Assembly: GCA_037447655.1 (NCBI GenBank)
Contig: JBBHKE010002820.1
Coordinates: 90,814-154,813 of the forward strand
DNA: 64,000 nucleotides
Direction of reading: 5' to 3'
Source: Zygnema cylindricum
Taxonomy: Eukaryota; Streptophyta; Zygnematophyceae; Zygnematales; Zygnemataceae
In this document: piece by piece, positions 1 to 10,904 of the stretch
How positions within the stretch are numbered: the stretch's first letter is position 1
How the letters are laid out: each line of letters opens with the position of its first letter
The notes under the pieces: generated by a model
Database searches by the model: none
Told to the model about the DNA's origin: nothing
The model's input: the letters and a program-made list of their open reading frames with translations, nothing else
Made by a program: the position numbers and the translations under genes

Positions 1-1770
1 TTAATTTTTTTTTGGGGTTTCTTGTGATTTTTCAGCTTTTTGCATTTTTCAGAATTTTTTTATTTCAGTATTTTCAGTTTTTTGATTTTGCACATTCCAC
101 TTTTCCAATTTTCCCAGTTCTTCAAGCCCACATTATTTTATGAATTTTCCGTTTTCCAATTTCAGTGTTCTTTGGGGTTTTTTTTTAATTTCAGTGTTTC
201 GATTTTTTAGTTTTCCGTTTTCCAACTTACCAATCTTAAAACTACTCACATTGAGATTTCCCATTTTAACATTTATTTCAATTTCTCTTTTCCCAATTTC
301 CCAAACTTTCCCATTTCCCAGTTTTCCCAATTTTCTCAAATTTCATAATGTTCTCAACTTTCCTAAATTTCTCAATTTCCTAATTTTCCCAATTTCCTCA
401 TTTTCCCAATTTCTTAATTTTCTCAATTTACTGATCTTCTTAGTTTCCAATTTCCTTATCGCCAAATTCCTAATCTCCTAGCCTCCCAATTTCTCAGTTC
501 TCGATTTCCCCGTTTCCCTGATCTTCCATACTCAAAAATTAAAAATCTCAAAATTTCATAATTTCCTAGTTCCCAAAAATCTCTTAATTCCCAAATTCCC
601 CAATCTCCCAAACCCAAAATTTTAAAATCTCTCAGTTTACCAAATTGCCCAATTCCCCGCTTCCCACGATACTCCCAATCTACTAATTCCACTATTATGC
701 AACCTCCTAATCAAAAAATTTTCATATTCCTCAATTCCCCAATTTCCCAATTTTGTGACTTTCCAAATCTCCCATTTCCAATTTCCCCAATTTCGCCATT
801 TTCCCCAATTTCCTCAATTTCGTCAATTCTCAAATCTTCCCACCTCCCCGTTTCCAATTTCCCTCTTTTCCAGTCTCCCAATATGTTTCATTCCCCAATT
901 CCCAAATTTCCCTAAATCCAATTTCCTCAATTCTCCAGATTTCTCAATTCAGATCTCCCAATCTTTCAGTGTCCCAAACTTCCCCTTCCCGGAATTCCCC
1001 AATCCTCAAACTCGGTACCTTCTGATCCCAAAATTTCCCTAATTTCTCTAATTTCCCTGATTTCTCTAATTTCCTAATTTCTCTAATTTCCCTAATTTGC
1101 CATTTCGACCCCGCATCTTAATCCTAATTACGATTTTCCAGTTTTCGAATCTTTAAATCTCCAATTCCCCAATTCCCCAATCTCTCAACCCCTTAATCTC
1201 ATCATCTCCCAATTTCCCATTTCCCCATTGCCCAAATACCCAATCTCTCTTTCATAAATTCCCCAATTCCCAACTTCCTTCCTTCCCCCATTCGCCCTTC
1301 ACACCTAAACCTCCCAACCTCCCAATCTCAAAATATCCCAATTCCCCAACTTCCCAATTCGCCATATCTCTAAATACCCCTAATTTCTCTATTTTCCCTA
1401 TTTCCCCATTTTTCCAATCTCCAAATCTCCTCACCTCCCCGTCTCAACTTCCCAATTTCCAGATGTCCCAATTTCTCAATTCCCCAATTTCCCAATTTCC
1501 CAATTTCCCAAATTTCCCAATTTCCTAAATTTCCCAATTTTCCATTTCCCCAATTTCCCATCCCAATTCCACAATCGGCAATTTCCCAGTTTCCCAATTT
1601 CCAAATTCCCTAAAATTCTAATTTCCTCATTTCCTAATTTCCAAAGTCCCCGATTCCCCAATTTCCCCATTTCCCGAATTCCCAATTTCCCAACTTTCCA
1701 ATTCTCTAATTTCACAATTTCCCAATTTCCCAATCCACCAACTTCCCAATCTCCCAAAATCCCAATTTCT
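1..1770. repeat. Degenerate AATTTCCC low-complexity tract
   Basis: Almost the whole stretch is built of imperfect copies of an 8-base unit AATTTCCC (GGGAAATT on the other strand), with variants such as AATTCCCC and AATCTCCC. It is cleanest around 1476-1560. Long reading frames on both strands here are low-complexity by-products (Phe/Pro/Ile/Ser-rich one way, Gly/Asn/Trp/Glu/Lys-rich the other) and are not genes. It is not the plant telomere repeat. The array runs off the left edge and ends just before a poly-T run at about 1775-1796. Confidence 0.85.
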
Positions 1771-1973
1771 TAGGGTTTTTTTTTTTTTTTTTTTCCGGTT
1801 TTAGATCTCCAATTCCCCAATTTTCACATTTCTCCAATTCTCTCAATTCCTCCATCTCCCAGAAGCCCAAAATCCCAATCCATCAATTTCACATATTCTT
1901 GTTTTCCAATTTTATGATTTTCTCGATCTCCCCAACTTTTAAATTTCCCATTTTTCCCCATCTCCCAAACTTG

Positions 1974-2072
1974 CAAGAGAGAGAAAACGAGAGGGAAGGA
2001 GAGAGAGAGAGACCCACTCTCCCCCTCTCTTTCTCCATCTTTGCAAAAACCAGATTTGAGAGAGAGAGCGAG

Positions 2073-2107
<35 letters not shown>
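1974..2107. repeat. GA/AG microsatellite
   Basis: A purine-rich tract with near-perfect (GA)n at about 1974-2011 and 2056-2106. Both strands give low-complexity reading frames (Arg/Glu or Ser/Leu) that I do not call as genes. Confidence 0.9.
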
Positions 2108-2108
<1 letters not shown>

Positions 2109-2409
2109 TTTCATTATTTTGTCAATTAACTTTCTTTCTTTGTTTTATCCCCCGTTTCCCCCATTTCCCAATTTCTATCCCACCTGGTGGGAGGAGAGGA
2201 GGGAGGAGGGGTTAGCCTTCAAGACCTCCCCCATCTTTCCGTCCCTTTTGGCGGAATCCACACTAATAAGGGTGTGGCGAGGAGCGTGCAATATGAGAGT
2301 GCCACGTGGCAGGGGACAGCTTGCAGCCAGGCCTCGCCTGAAAGGGACAAAAGGGGGGGTAGAGTGAGAGAGGGAGGGAAAAAATCGGAGGTTGTTGGTG
2401 GCTTGGAGG

Positions 2410-2450
2410 GAGGGAGGGAAGGAGGAAGAGAGAGAAAGAGAGAGAGAGTT

Positions 2451-2506
<56 letters not shown>

Positions 2507-2519
2507 TTAGAGAGAGAGA
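2410..2519. repeat. GA microsatellite
   Basis: About 100 bases of (GA)n with a few GGGA and GTTA interruptions. It lies between two G-box palindromes and has no coding content. Confidence 0.9.
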
Positions 2520-2699
2520 ACCTCTTACCCTCCGCCTGCATCTCCAAAATCCGCCACTGTCAATCTCCGACCCAAACTGCCACTTGGCACATTCCGCACG
2601 TGCGAAAATCCGGCCTCTGGGGAACTGCCACGTGGCAAGCTTTGAGGGTCGTCCGTGATGCCCTCCTCAGCCGCCCAGTGGAGGAGATCCTCCATAGGG

Positions 2700-2893
2700 G
2701 GGATGGAGGGAGCGAGAGAGAGGGCGAGGGAGAGGAGAGGGAGAGGGAGAGGGAGAGGGAGAAGTGGAGGGACGGGGGGGAGAGGGGGGAGAGGGAGGGG
2801 GGGGAGAGGGAGAGGGAGAGGGAGAGGTGGAGGGACCGGGAGGAGAGGGGGGAGAGGGAAAGGGAGAGGGAGAGAGAGAGGGAGAGGGATGAA
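2700..2893. repeat. GGGAGA polypurine tract
   Basis: Almost 200 bases are purine on the + strand, mostly GGGAGA/GAGGGA units. The strand bias flips downstream: 3050-3135 is polypyrimidine, made of units complementary to these. Confidence 0.9.
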
Positions 2894-3049
2894 TTCTCAT
2901 TCACATTTTGAAACCGAAACCCTAATTTTATTTTATTTTAGTAATTTTAATTTTCCTCAACTAACCCTAAAAACGGAACATCTCCTCTCCCTTCTCCTCC
3001 TAAACCCTAAACCTTCAAACCTCTTTATCTTCCTAAAGGAATAAAAGAA

Positions 3050-3135
3050 CCTTCTCTCTCACCCTCTCCCTCCCTCCCTCTCCCTCTCCCTCTTCTCCTC
3101 CCTTTTCCTCTCCCTCTCCCTCCCTCCCTCCACCC
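3050..3135. repeat. CCCTCT polypyrimidine tract
   Basis: Pyrimidine-only tract of CTCCCT units, the inverse complement in composition of 2700-2893. The two could pair across about 150 bases. Confidence 0.85.
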
Positions 3136-3299
3136 CATGGCGTCCCTCTGGCCCTCCCTCTTCCGTACATGCGTCCACGCAATGTACGGAAACGCTCTTT
3201 TGACAATTGTCATCGTGACGTACGTCACAGCGCCGTACGGAAGCCACGTGGCAATCGGCTGGGGTCCCTCCATGTCCCCAAAATTAGGGTGGATAATCA

Positions 3300-3900
3300 T
3301 GGAAAGCCCCTCCGTCTGGTTTTTTTCGACCGTTTTTTTTGGGTTCGGGAAAAACCGTTTTAATTTTGTACCCCTTTTTTTGGGATCCCTTTTTTTATTC
3401 CATTATTTGCACCGATCGGGTTTGTACCCCTTTCGGATTTCGTCGAGAAAAGGGGGAGAAGGGAAAAAAATGCCGATTTTGGTCGTTTTTTTGGCGTTTT
3501 TGTTTAATATCCACAATTCCTTCATTCAAGCGAGCCAGTGAGTTTTCTTCTTTTTTCTCTTTTTTTTTGGGTTTTTTTTTAGGATTTTTTTTCAGGATTT
3601 TAAGAGGATATTTCAGGGTTTTTTTAAGGATTTTTTAGGGATTTTTAACGATTTTTTTAAGGTTTTCTTAGATTTTTTTTAGAGGTTTTCAATTTTTAGG
3701 GTTTTGCTGGATTATTTTAGAGTTTTTTTGGGTTTAGGGTTTTAATGTTTGTTTCGGTTTTAAGGGTGTTTCAGTTTTTTTCAGTACCATTTTCATTTGA
3801 ACCGGTGTTTTCTCATTTTTTCCTTCCTAATTTTTGCAATTTATTTGAACGCCAATTTTAGTGGAAAAATAAAATCTCTATGAAATATTTCATCACCCAA
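3300..3900. other. T-rich DNA, no gene seen
   Basis: T-rich with short interspersed TTTAGGG-like strings (for example near 3700-3745) and no sustained reading frame of normal composition. I see no gene or repeat boundary. Confidence 0.6.
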
Positions 3901-5810
3901 AGCTGTTATTATGCGGATCTCATCCGGATCAGCGCCTAAAATGCATCAGGCGCGAACGGCGCGTCGGCAGGCGCGTCAAGCAGAATAAAGAATCAGAGAG
4001 AAGAAACAAGGGAGGAAGGAAAAATGAGTAGGAAGAAAAAAGGAAGAAAGGAAGAAATGAGAAGAAAAAAAGCAAATAGTAGAGAATAGAAAAAAAAAAG
4101 AAAAAAAAAAAAATATATGTATATATAAAAATAATAATATATATATATAAGAAAAAAAAAATCGAGATAGTATTTTTTGTGTATTGATTTTTTAATTTTG
4201 GTTCCAAGAAAAGAAATTAAAAAGATGAAAAAATAAATAAATCAATCAATGATTGTTTTTTATTATTCAAGAGAAACAGATTGCAGATTTGAGTTTAGGA
4301 ATTATGGAGTTCGATTTGATTTTTGGAATGTCATTTTTTTTTTAATCTATGAGTATTAATATTTTCAAAGAGTTCCTGGAATTTAAAGTTTATATTGTTT
4401 GACTGCTTTTTATAAATAAATTTATTTATTATACTTACGGATTTAATTATTTTTATTTATGTATTTATTTATTTATTTGCTGTAAAGGTCGTTTTAAAAC
4501 TGCACCTTTCCACATCCTTTTTTTGTATGTTCTCTTTTATTTTCTAGGTTTCCTTTTTTTTCTCCTGACTTCCAATTTTATTATTTTTTTGTCATTATTT
4601 TTCTCTCTTTTCTTTTTTTGTCTTTGTCTTGACGACGCAACGGAGTTTATGGAAGCTGACGAGCGATGTCGACGAAGAGAACTGATCGATCCATCGATCC
4701 ACTGATCGATGACGATACGAGCGACGGAGATGAGCCTTTTGCGATTCCATGTGGATAAAATTGTGATAAGATTTGTCCCCATGATTTAATACCATATGGA
4801 TTTTTGTATAATTACATTAGTTGCCCAAACTATTTTGGAGAAATAATCGAATGGTTTGGATGGTCCATTATGTGTTGGTCTTTCGCAAGTTTTTCATTTT
4901 TTATATACACAATGGCAAATCTCGTTCCCAGAGCAATATCACACCATTTATGGTACTTGAAAAAGTTCGAGGATTACCCCACATCTCGAAAAGCAATTTT
5001 TCCTTTTTTTTTATGATTGGTTTTCATCGAGGCGTTTTTTTATTATTTGACGAAATTTAGTTCGCTTTATCGACATGTATTTTAAATGTTAGAGGTATTG
5101 TGAACAACTATCCAATACCTTGCCTAATTTGAATATTTGGTTGTTACGAGTTTTCGATTACCACATTCCTTTAGTTTCAAAATAGAAAATTGTGACAAAT
5201 TATGTATTTTTGTAAAGATGATGTAGAAATTATGTAAATTTATAAACCATAAAGAGGATTTGTATATTGGTGGCTGATAATTATAGTGGGTCACAACAAA
5301 CTTCCGAAACTTTGTCGCCAACAACTTTATTTGTCATTGTTGATGGGCGCAAATGGGTATTCTTCACGAGAATATTTATGTCAGTAATACATTCCTCGAA
5401 AAAAAAATTAAGTTGTTGAAAAAATTTCAAAGTGATGTAGTGTTTGAGTATGTCTTACGTTGTTTTTACGGTACATATATTTGCACCTAAATTCTAAAAA
5501 TTAATGTTCTCCCGTAGTTAACTTTTTGAGTAATTTTTAAACCAAACATATGACATTATACAATCTAACGTCATCAAGTCTTGAATTGAACGATTTTGAT
5601 TCATAAAATTTCTGGTATATGTCATTTTAATATTTTTGTTTTTGTTAAAAAGTAAGCTTAAATCTACTTAGTTTCTCAAACTAGTGATATAGACTTTCAA
5701 GACAATAAATTTTTGGGCAATTCTAGTTTCATATTTTTGTAATCCATACAAGAGTGACCTCAAAAAAACCGAAAATCTTCACTGAACAAGTAGATTAAAT
5801 AGCTCGAGAG
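3900..5810. other. AT-rich DNA, no gene seen
   Basis: Mostly AT-rich. A short GC-rich patch lies at about 3945-3985, purine-rich DNA at 3990-4110, and a GATCGAT-rich cluster at about 4684-4712. Open frames are short, overlapping and not recognisable. Very old transposon or gene remnants cannot be excluded. Confidence 0.5.
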
Positions 5811-5850
5811 TACGAATCAAGACCAGACTGAATACGAATCAAGACCAGAC
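5811..5850. repeat. 22-bp tandem duplication flanking A1
   Basis: TACGAATCAAGACCAGAC occurs at 5811-5828 and again at 5833-5850, a 22-base period ending exactly at the first base of the A1 LTR. It may be flanking DNA duplicated at or after insertion. Confidence 0.75.
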
Positions 5851-6923
5851 TGTAGAAATTAATGTTTTTAAGCATTTTCTAGGTCTGGATAGAAATAAAG
5901 AAGCCGAGGCAGTCTACCTCTAACTTCTCTCTCTAACTCTCAAACTTGTCGCAGTCACTCAGAAATTGGAGAGGAAGCTAGAGCCATGGCTACCTAGGCT
6001 ATCCTCAGGTTTACGGGAAATTTATATTAGTATAGGGATTAATTACTAAAACGTATGTGCCGGCGACAGGATTTGATCCTGGTACCTGCCAGCCGTCAAG
6101 GAGAAGATAGCCAGTAGCCTTAGCCGTTAAGTCTAGAAGTACTGTTACATAGTATATAGTACGATAATGATTTAAACATGTACACGTAGGATAAATCATT
6201 TAACTATAACTGTAGGATACATAGATATGGTAGTGTAAAAGTAAGAATTGCGGTACGGATAACAAATCAATACCGCGCGTTGATTTCGTAAGCGAAACAA
6301 ATACCGCGCATTGATTTCGTAAGCGAAACAAATACCGCGCATGTATTTATTACGGCTACGATCAAATGCGAGTTTAATCGGACGGCCGGAATTAGCGCCG
6401 AGATCTTGGATGGAGAATTCGGCGGTTTGTGGGCATCGCCACATCGATGACACGTGGCGATGTAACATTGGAGCACGGCATCTCCGAGGATTAAAGGAGC
6501 GAATCCGGATATTCCACGTGTGGACATTTAGGCCATGTCGTACAATGTCCGTACATAAAGTACACCGGCAGCTGTACTTTTGCGTACGGAACAGTAATGT
6601 GATTGGTTCCGTACATCAGTAGATAGAGTCTGTGAGAGAGATAGGACTTAGAAAAATTAGAAGATAAGACCCACTCTCTCAGAGAGCTTCTATACAAAAG
6701 GTCAACTTTGACCCTTCATAACTTACTGCTCAGGGGAGCAAATTCAGAGATTCTTTTTGCTATCGACTCAGGGGAGTCTTCCCTTCACAGGGGTGAAGGT
6801 GGTCAGAGTTTTTGTCTGCCAGGGTGGCAGTTATTTTTGCTTAAACACAAAGGGGTGAGGATTATCCTAGAGGCTTCTTAGAAGCTGTTCACTCTGAGGA
6901 CTTATGGAGGTCTCAAAGTTTCA
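5851..6923 (+). repeat. 5' LTR of copia element A1
   Basis: This 1,073-base LTR starts TGTAGAAATT and ends GTTTCA directly before a GGTTATAGGCCC primer site. It is recognised because an inverted relative lies at 15229-16276 with matching ends. It holds an antisense tRNA-like module, CACGTG G-boxes near 6450 and 6515, and a palindromic GTACGG/GTACTTT region near 6538-6615. The last 20 bases carry the gag start codon (ATG at 6904). No 3' partner LTR was found because A1 is truncated at 10633. Confidence 0.85.
6050..6140 (-). other. Antisense tRNA-like module in A1 LTR
   Basis: On the minus strand the module has a box-A-like string TTAACGGCTAAGGC followed after about 40 bases by AGGATCAAATCCT (complement of 6068-6080). 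This can form a T-arm: a CAGG/CCTG stem with a 7-base loop ATCAAAT, like the tRNA T-loop and Pol III box B. It sits antisense to the LTR. The same module is present in the solo LTR, in both E LTRs and, more diverged, in A3. Confidence 0.5.
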
Positions 6924-8010
6924 GGTTATAGGCCCACCCTCTACGGTACCAATCTTTAATCGAACTGGCTTCATATTCTGGGAAAATATGATGATAGGAG
7001 CTCTATGCGAAAAAAGGTTTTGGGGGATAGTGAGTGGACGATTGGGGCGTCCATCAACTCTTGGAATTCCTCTAGGATTAAAAAGAAGCAGATTCACCAG
7101 AAAGAGGATTCACCTTCAACAGAGGAAACAAAGGAAGGAGAGGTGGTGGACAAAGGAAAAAAGAAGGAGGCGACCACACCAATAGCAACTGGTTTGGCAT
7201 TCATGTCACCTATTCCAAGGAACGAGGAGAATGATACTGAAATCTAGGACTTCAACAATATGGCGGCAAAGCACTTCATTCTACGCCATCTCACTCAAGG
7301 ACTTGCATGTCCTCATTTGCAAGTAGAGAGGGCATCCGATCTTTGGATGGCTCTCATAGAGATGTACCAAAGTGGTACGATTCAGCAACAACAGTTGGCT
7401 GATCAGAAAGTTAAGGAGTATGTATACAAAGGGGGAAATATGTTGGATTTTTGCAATGAGCTTGCTACACTCTTCATGGAGCTAGAGAGTGCAGGAAAAG
7501 TTTTTAGTGAAAAAGAAAAGGTTAACTGTTTACTAATGAAGTTACCTGATATGTTCGAGAACATAGTCAACCGTGTGCAAGACTTGCCGGACTCAAGGTG
7601 GATATGGAACTCAGTGGTAGGGATGATTCTCGTTGAGAGAATACAATTGAGATCCGAAGGGGAGGAAAGAGTGCCCAAGCCTTGGCAACAACGAGCGATA
7701 GGAGGAAGAAGGATTCCCGGAAACCAGTCGGAAACTATGGAGGTAGGGAGCAGAAAAAACATGCTGACGAGTTCGAACCAAGGGCTCCCAAAGGTTTATG
7801 TCATTTTTGTAAGAAACCGGGGCACTATATGGCAGAGTGCACTAAGCTAACCGAGCTTCGGTTAAAGGAGGGGCAGACCAGTGGTACCCCGAGAGGAAAG
7901 AAAAAGGCCGTTGTCACACAGATACTTGAGGCGAAATCCGAGGATGAGGACGATGAGCTCCTTTTGGATGAGGAGTTGGAGGCGAAAATTGAGGTTGAAA
8001 TTCCACGAAG
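6904..8010 (+). pseudogene. gag: A1 gag (capsid/nucleocapsid), frameshifted
   Basis: Ty1/copia Gag, which packages the element RNA in virus-like particles. The start chosen is the ATG at 6904, inside the LTR, giving MEVSKF and then the translated primer site. The frame continues through FWENMMIGALCEK, shifts near 7190-7260, and runs on as a capsid-like stretch (AAKHFILRHLTQG to about 7850). After another shift it reads the zinc knuckle CHFCKKPGHYMAEC (CX2CX4HX4C, about 7800-7841), followed by an acidic linker and the PRRQKC string that precedes protease. At least two frameshifts make it non-functional. A3 encodes a close relative in the same order. Confidence 0.85.
6924..6938 (+). promoter_or_regulatory. 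A1 primer-binding site, half-tRNA(iMet) type
   Basis: GGTTATAGGCCC follows the LTR end immediately. Drosophila copia has a closely similar site, paired with the anticodon region of initiator Met tRNA rather than its 3' CCA end. In this window the same position reads GGTTATGGGCC (A3, B2, B3, E) or GGTTAGGGGCC (C). It lies inside the gag reading frame. Confidence 0.65.
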
Positions 8011-8716
8011 GCAGAAATGTGCTTATGGTGGATTGAAAAGTGAAGCAGGCTGGATTATTGATTCAGGTGCCTCAATTCACATGTGTAAGGATAGGCACTC
8101 ATTCACTAAGATAAGAAAGATTCCCACCGTAGAGATAGAGTACGGGGATGGGAGGATAGTCACCACTACTCTTGTAGGATCAGTAGATCTGAAAGTGTTA
8201 GTAGAAAGAAAGACATCCATATTAACATTCTCCGATGTATTGTTTATTCCGGAGCTGAACAAAAACCTTATCTCTACATCTGTATTAGATGATAAGGGTT
8301 TTTTCACTAGCACTAGGGAAGGAGTCTTTACTGCTAGTTTTGAAGAGGATGTCTATTTCATTGCTGAGAAAGGTAGCCATGGGATGTTTAGGCTGATCTT
8401 AAGTAATGAAACGAAGAAACTTTATTATGCTGGTGTTCTTGATATTATGATGTGGCATAAGAGGCTTGGGCATGTGAATCTAGATAAGTTAAGAGAGATT
8501 GAAAAGATGGGAGTGGTGGAAGGGATTCAGTTTAGTGAGAGTGATGATATAAGTGATTGTAGTGGGTGTGCTCAAGGTAAAGCACACAGATTACCCTTTC
8601 CTAAAACAGCCACCTACAACAGAGAAAAACTTCTAGATCTAGTACACACAGATATTTGGGGACCGACTAGAGTGCCCTCACCGGGGGGGGAAGAGATTTA
8701 TGATGACTATAACTGA
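8010..8716 (+). pseudogene. pol: A1 protease and GAG-pre-integrase domain
   Basis: The aspartic protease motif GWIIDSGASIHMC starts near 8050, with the active-site D-S-G-A intact. It is followed by the zinc-binding N-terminal integrase region: MWHKRLGHVN (histidines) and CSGCAQGKAHRLPFP (CX2C), then the first catalytic Asp in VHTDIWGP near 8650. The frame is shifted at the G-run CCGGGGGGGG (8681-8690), where sister copies read a Gly-Gly codon pair. The frame is otherwise open over 344 residues, the best preserved part of A1. Confidence 0.88.
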
Positions 8717-9803
8717 TGATTGGTCTCGGTATTCGCAGGTGTATTTTTTGAAAAACAAGTCAGAAGCTGAGGACTGTTTTAGACAATATAAAGCATGGAG
8801 CGAAAAACTCCATGAAACTCCAATCAAGAGAGTAAGGAGTGACAATGGTGGAGAGTATACTTCTAACCAGTTTGAGGATTTTTTGAGGGAAGATGGGGTT
8901 CAACACCAAAAGATAGTTCCAAAAAATCCGGAACAGAATGGGGTAGCTAAAAGGTTAAATATAACACTAAGTGATAGTGCTAGAAGTATGTTGTCGGATA
9001 AGAAGATAGGAAAAAGGTTATGGGCAGAATCAATGAACTGTGCTAATTACCTCAAAAATAGAGTTCTTACTTCAGCTATAAAAGATCAAACACCTTATGA
9101 GAGATGGACAGGCCGGAAACCAGACTTATCTCATTTAAAGGATTTCGGCAGTCAAGTGTTCAGTCTTGATACTGATCGGTCCAATTGGAAGCTAGATCCT
9201 AAAGGAAAACCGGGATACTTATTAGGATATGATGAAGATGTTAAAGGATATAGAGTTTATAATCTAAAAAGGGAAGATATATTCTTAGTAAAGCATCTAG
9301 TAGTTATGGATGAAGGAAAGTCCGTGGATCCCTTCAAATATACGAAGTCAGTAAAAATCAGATTTGGGTCAGAAAATTCCGATGACTTTGAGCTTCCTAA
9401 CTACCCAGGTTTTAGAGTAGATGACACTCTTGCAGGAACAAATCAGACCGAAAAGGACTCATCTGTGGAAACTCCAGTGACAACTCTACCCGAAGCGGAA
9501 GACGTGGTGGAAATTGATTCGGAATCAAGCGATAGGGGAGAAACCGAGTTTGTTCGAAAGAATCCACGAGAACCATCTATTCCGTCCTCAGATTTTGAAG
9601 GGGGAAGGAGAAGTAGTAAAAGACTACAAGAAAAACAGGTTAATAACAAGGTAACAAAACTATCTCATCAAGATGAATCTCAAACTTATGGAGAGGCGAT
9701 GACTTGTCCAGAAAGAAATCGGTGGAAGACAGCCATCAATGAAGAGATGGCCTCAATTATGGCAGCCGATACTTGGGAGCTGGTTGATTGTCCACCTAAC
9801 TGA
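8700..9803 (+). pseudogene. pol: A1 integrase core to RT start
   Basis: The 367-residue frame holds the integrase core: TDDWSRYSQVYF, the second catalytic Asp in RSDNGGEYTSN, then PEQNGVAKRLN. In this family the residue before the last Arg is the catalytic Glu (VAER/VSER in sister copies); here it is Lys, so the D,D-35-E triad is broken. Downstream are KPDLSHLKDFGSQVF and a Glu/Ser-rich linker. The RT start (NRWKTAINEEMASIM) ends at a stop where sister copies encode a basic residue after the PP(N/D) string. Confidence 0.88.
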
Positions 9804-10633
9804 AAACTAATCGGTTGTAAGTGGGTTTTCAAATAAAAACTGAACCCAGATAACACAATCAAGCGCTACAAGGCCCGACTAGTGGCAAAGGAATTTACAC
9901 AAAAGGAGGGAATTGACTACGAGGAAACCTTTGCCTCGGTGGTCAGATTTCCCTCTATCCGCATACTTCTCAGCTTGGCAGCAGCGGAAGACATGAAAGT
10001 GCACCAGATGGACATAAAAACAGCCTTTTTGCATAGAGAATTGGAAGAGGAGATTTTCATGCGACAACCCGAAGGGTTTGTGGAAGAAGGAGAGGAGAGT
10101 AAGGTATGCCGGCTGATTAAATCTCTTTATGGTTTGAAACAGGCGCCTCGACAGTGGAATAAAAAGCTTGATGAGTTTTCTTACCGGTCTGGGACATATC
10201 CGGATCAGCTGAGATCACTTTATCTATGTTTTCCAAAATGAGGAAGGTTTTATATTTATTGCAATTTATGTTGATGATTTGCTTGTTTTAAGTAAATCAA
10301 TGGAAAAAATTAATAAATTGAAAACCGATCTTAAGGGGGGATTTGAAATGAACGATATGGGGGAAGCAAAATATATTTTGGGAATTCAAGTAGAGAGAGA
10401 CCGAAAAAGAAAAATTATAAGATTGACTCAAAAGGAAGCAATAGGGAACATGCTTGAAAAATTTCAAATTGATAAAGCTAATAGTTGTACAACTCCAATG
10501 AAATTGAAGAAGGGAAGTGAGGGGAGTGAGGAAGAAGGAGTCATAGTCTTAGACGAGGAATTATCTCCTGAAAAACAGAAGTTCATGTAGACTATTCCTT
10601 ACAGGCAAGTAGTGGGAAGTCTAATCTATTTTA
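9804..10633 (+). pseudogene. pol: A1 reverse transcriptase, 3' truncated
   Basis: Copia RT in pieces: [52 protein letters not shown], then after a frameshift the catalytic IYVDDLLVLSK near 10265-10297 and YILGIQVERDRKRK. A stop interrupts the string before YRQVVGSLIYF. Similarity ends at about 10633, at the very start of RNase H, where the DNA changes to the 5' region of the gypsy element. There is therefore no RNase H, polypurine tract or 3' LTR for A1. Confidence 0.88.
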
Positions 10634-10904
10634 AAGATTGCGAGCCAACAGATTGGAATAATTTACAGTATCCAGCGGGTACCACTAGAAGCTTGAATCC
10701 TTACCGTGGACCGGCCAAGGATTCCATCCCAGTCGGATCTTCTCCGCTACAGTCACCCTATCCTACTCATCAATCTCGGTTTATGGGTACGCCCGAACCC
10801 AGATCTGGTCTTACTCACACAGATAGAACCACATCATCCATCTCTTAGTCCTATTCAGTCTATTCGGTGCTATTCAGACTAATAGTGGTCCCTTTAGTGT
10901 GGAC
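10634..10904 (+). other. 5' untranslated region of gypsy element G (partial)
   Basis: Sequence between the A1 break and the first gag ATG at 10905. I find no LTR end, primer site or match to the 3' flank of G, so the 5' LTR is missing or unrecognised. Short CTATTCAG/CTATTCGG strings repeat near 10851-10878. Confidence 0.4.

Larger units (their letters stand above)
2301..3252. promoter_or_regulatory. Cluster of G-box and other palindromes
   Basis: GCCACGTGGC occurs at 2301-2310 and 3243-3252, and the 12-base palindrome TGCCACGTGGCA at 2626-2637; each contains the plant G-box core CACGTG. Nearby are the palindromes TGACAATTGTCA at 3201-3212 and GTGACGTACGTCAC at 3215-3228, and several GTACGG strings. 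Similar CACGTG and GTACGG motifs occur in the copia LTRs of this window, so this may be the U3/promoter part of a retroelement I cannot otherwise recognise, or a real plant promoter. No adjoining coding region supports either choice. Confidence 0.45.

Noticed and set aside
1-1760. Many open frames of 60-95 codons on both strands
   Set aside because: They are translations of the 8-base repeat with extreme composition; all frames are open because the repeat lacks stops.
1824-3300. Arg/Glu- and Ser/Leu-rich proteins from the GA tracts
   Set aside because: Simple-repeat translation on both strands; no domain, no start context, no neighbour.
4523-5060. Possible small membrane-type proteins (Phe-rich)
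   Set aside because: Overlapping frames in AT-rich DNA with no motif; composition explains the hydrophobicity.
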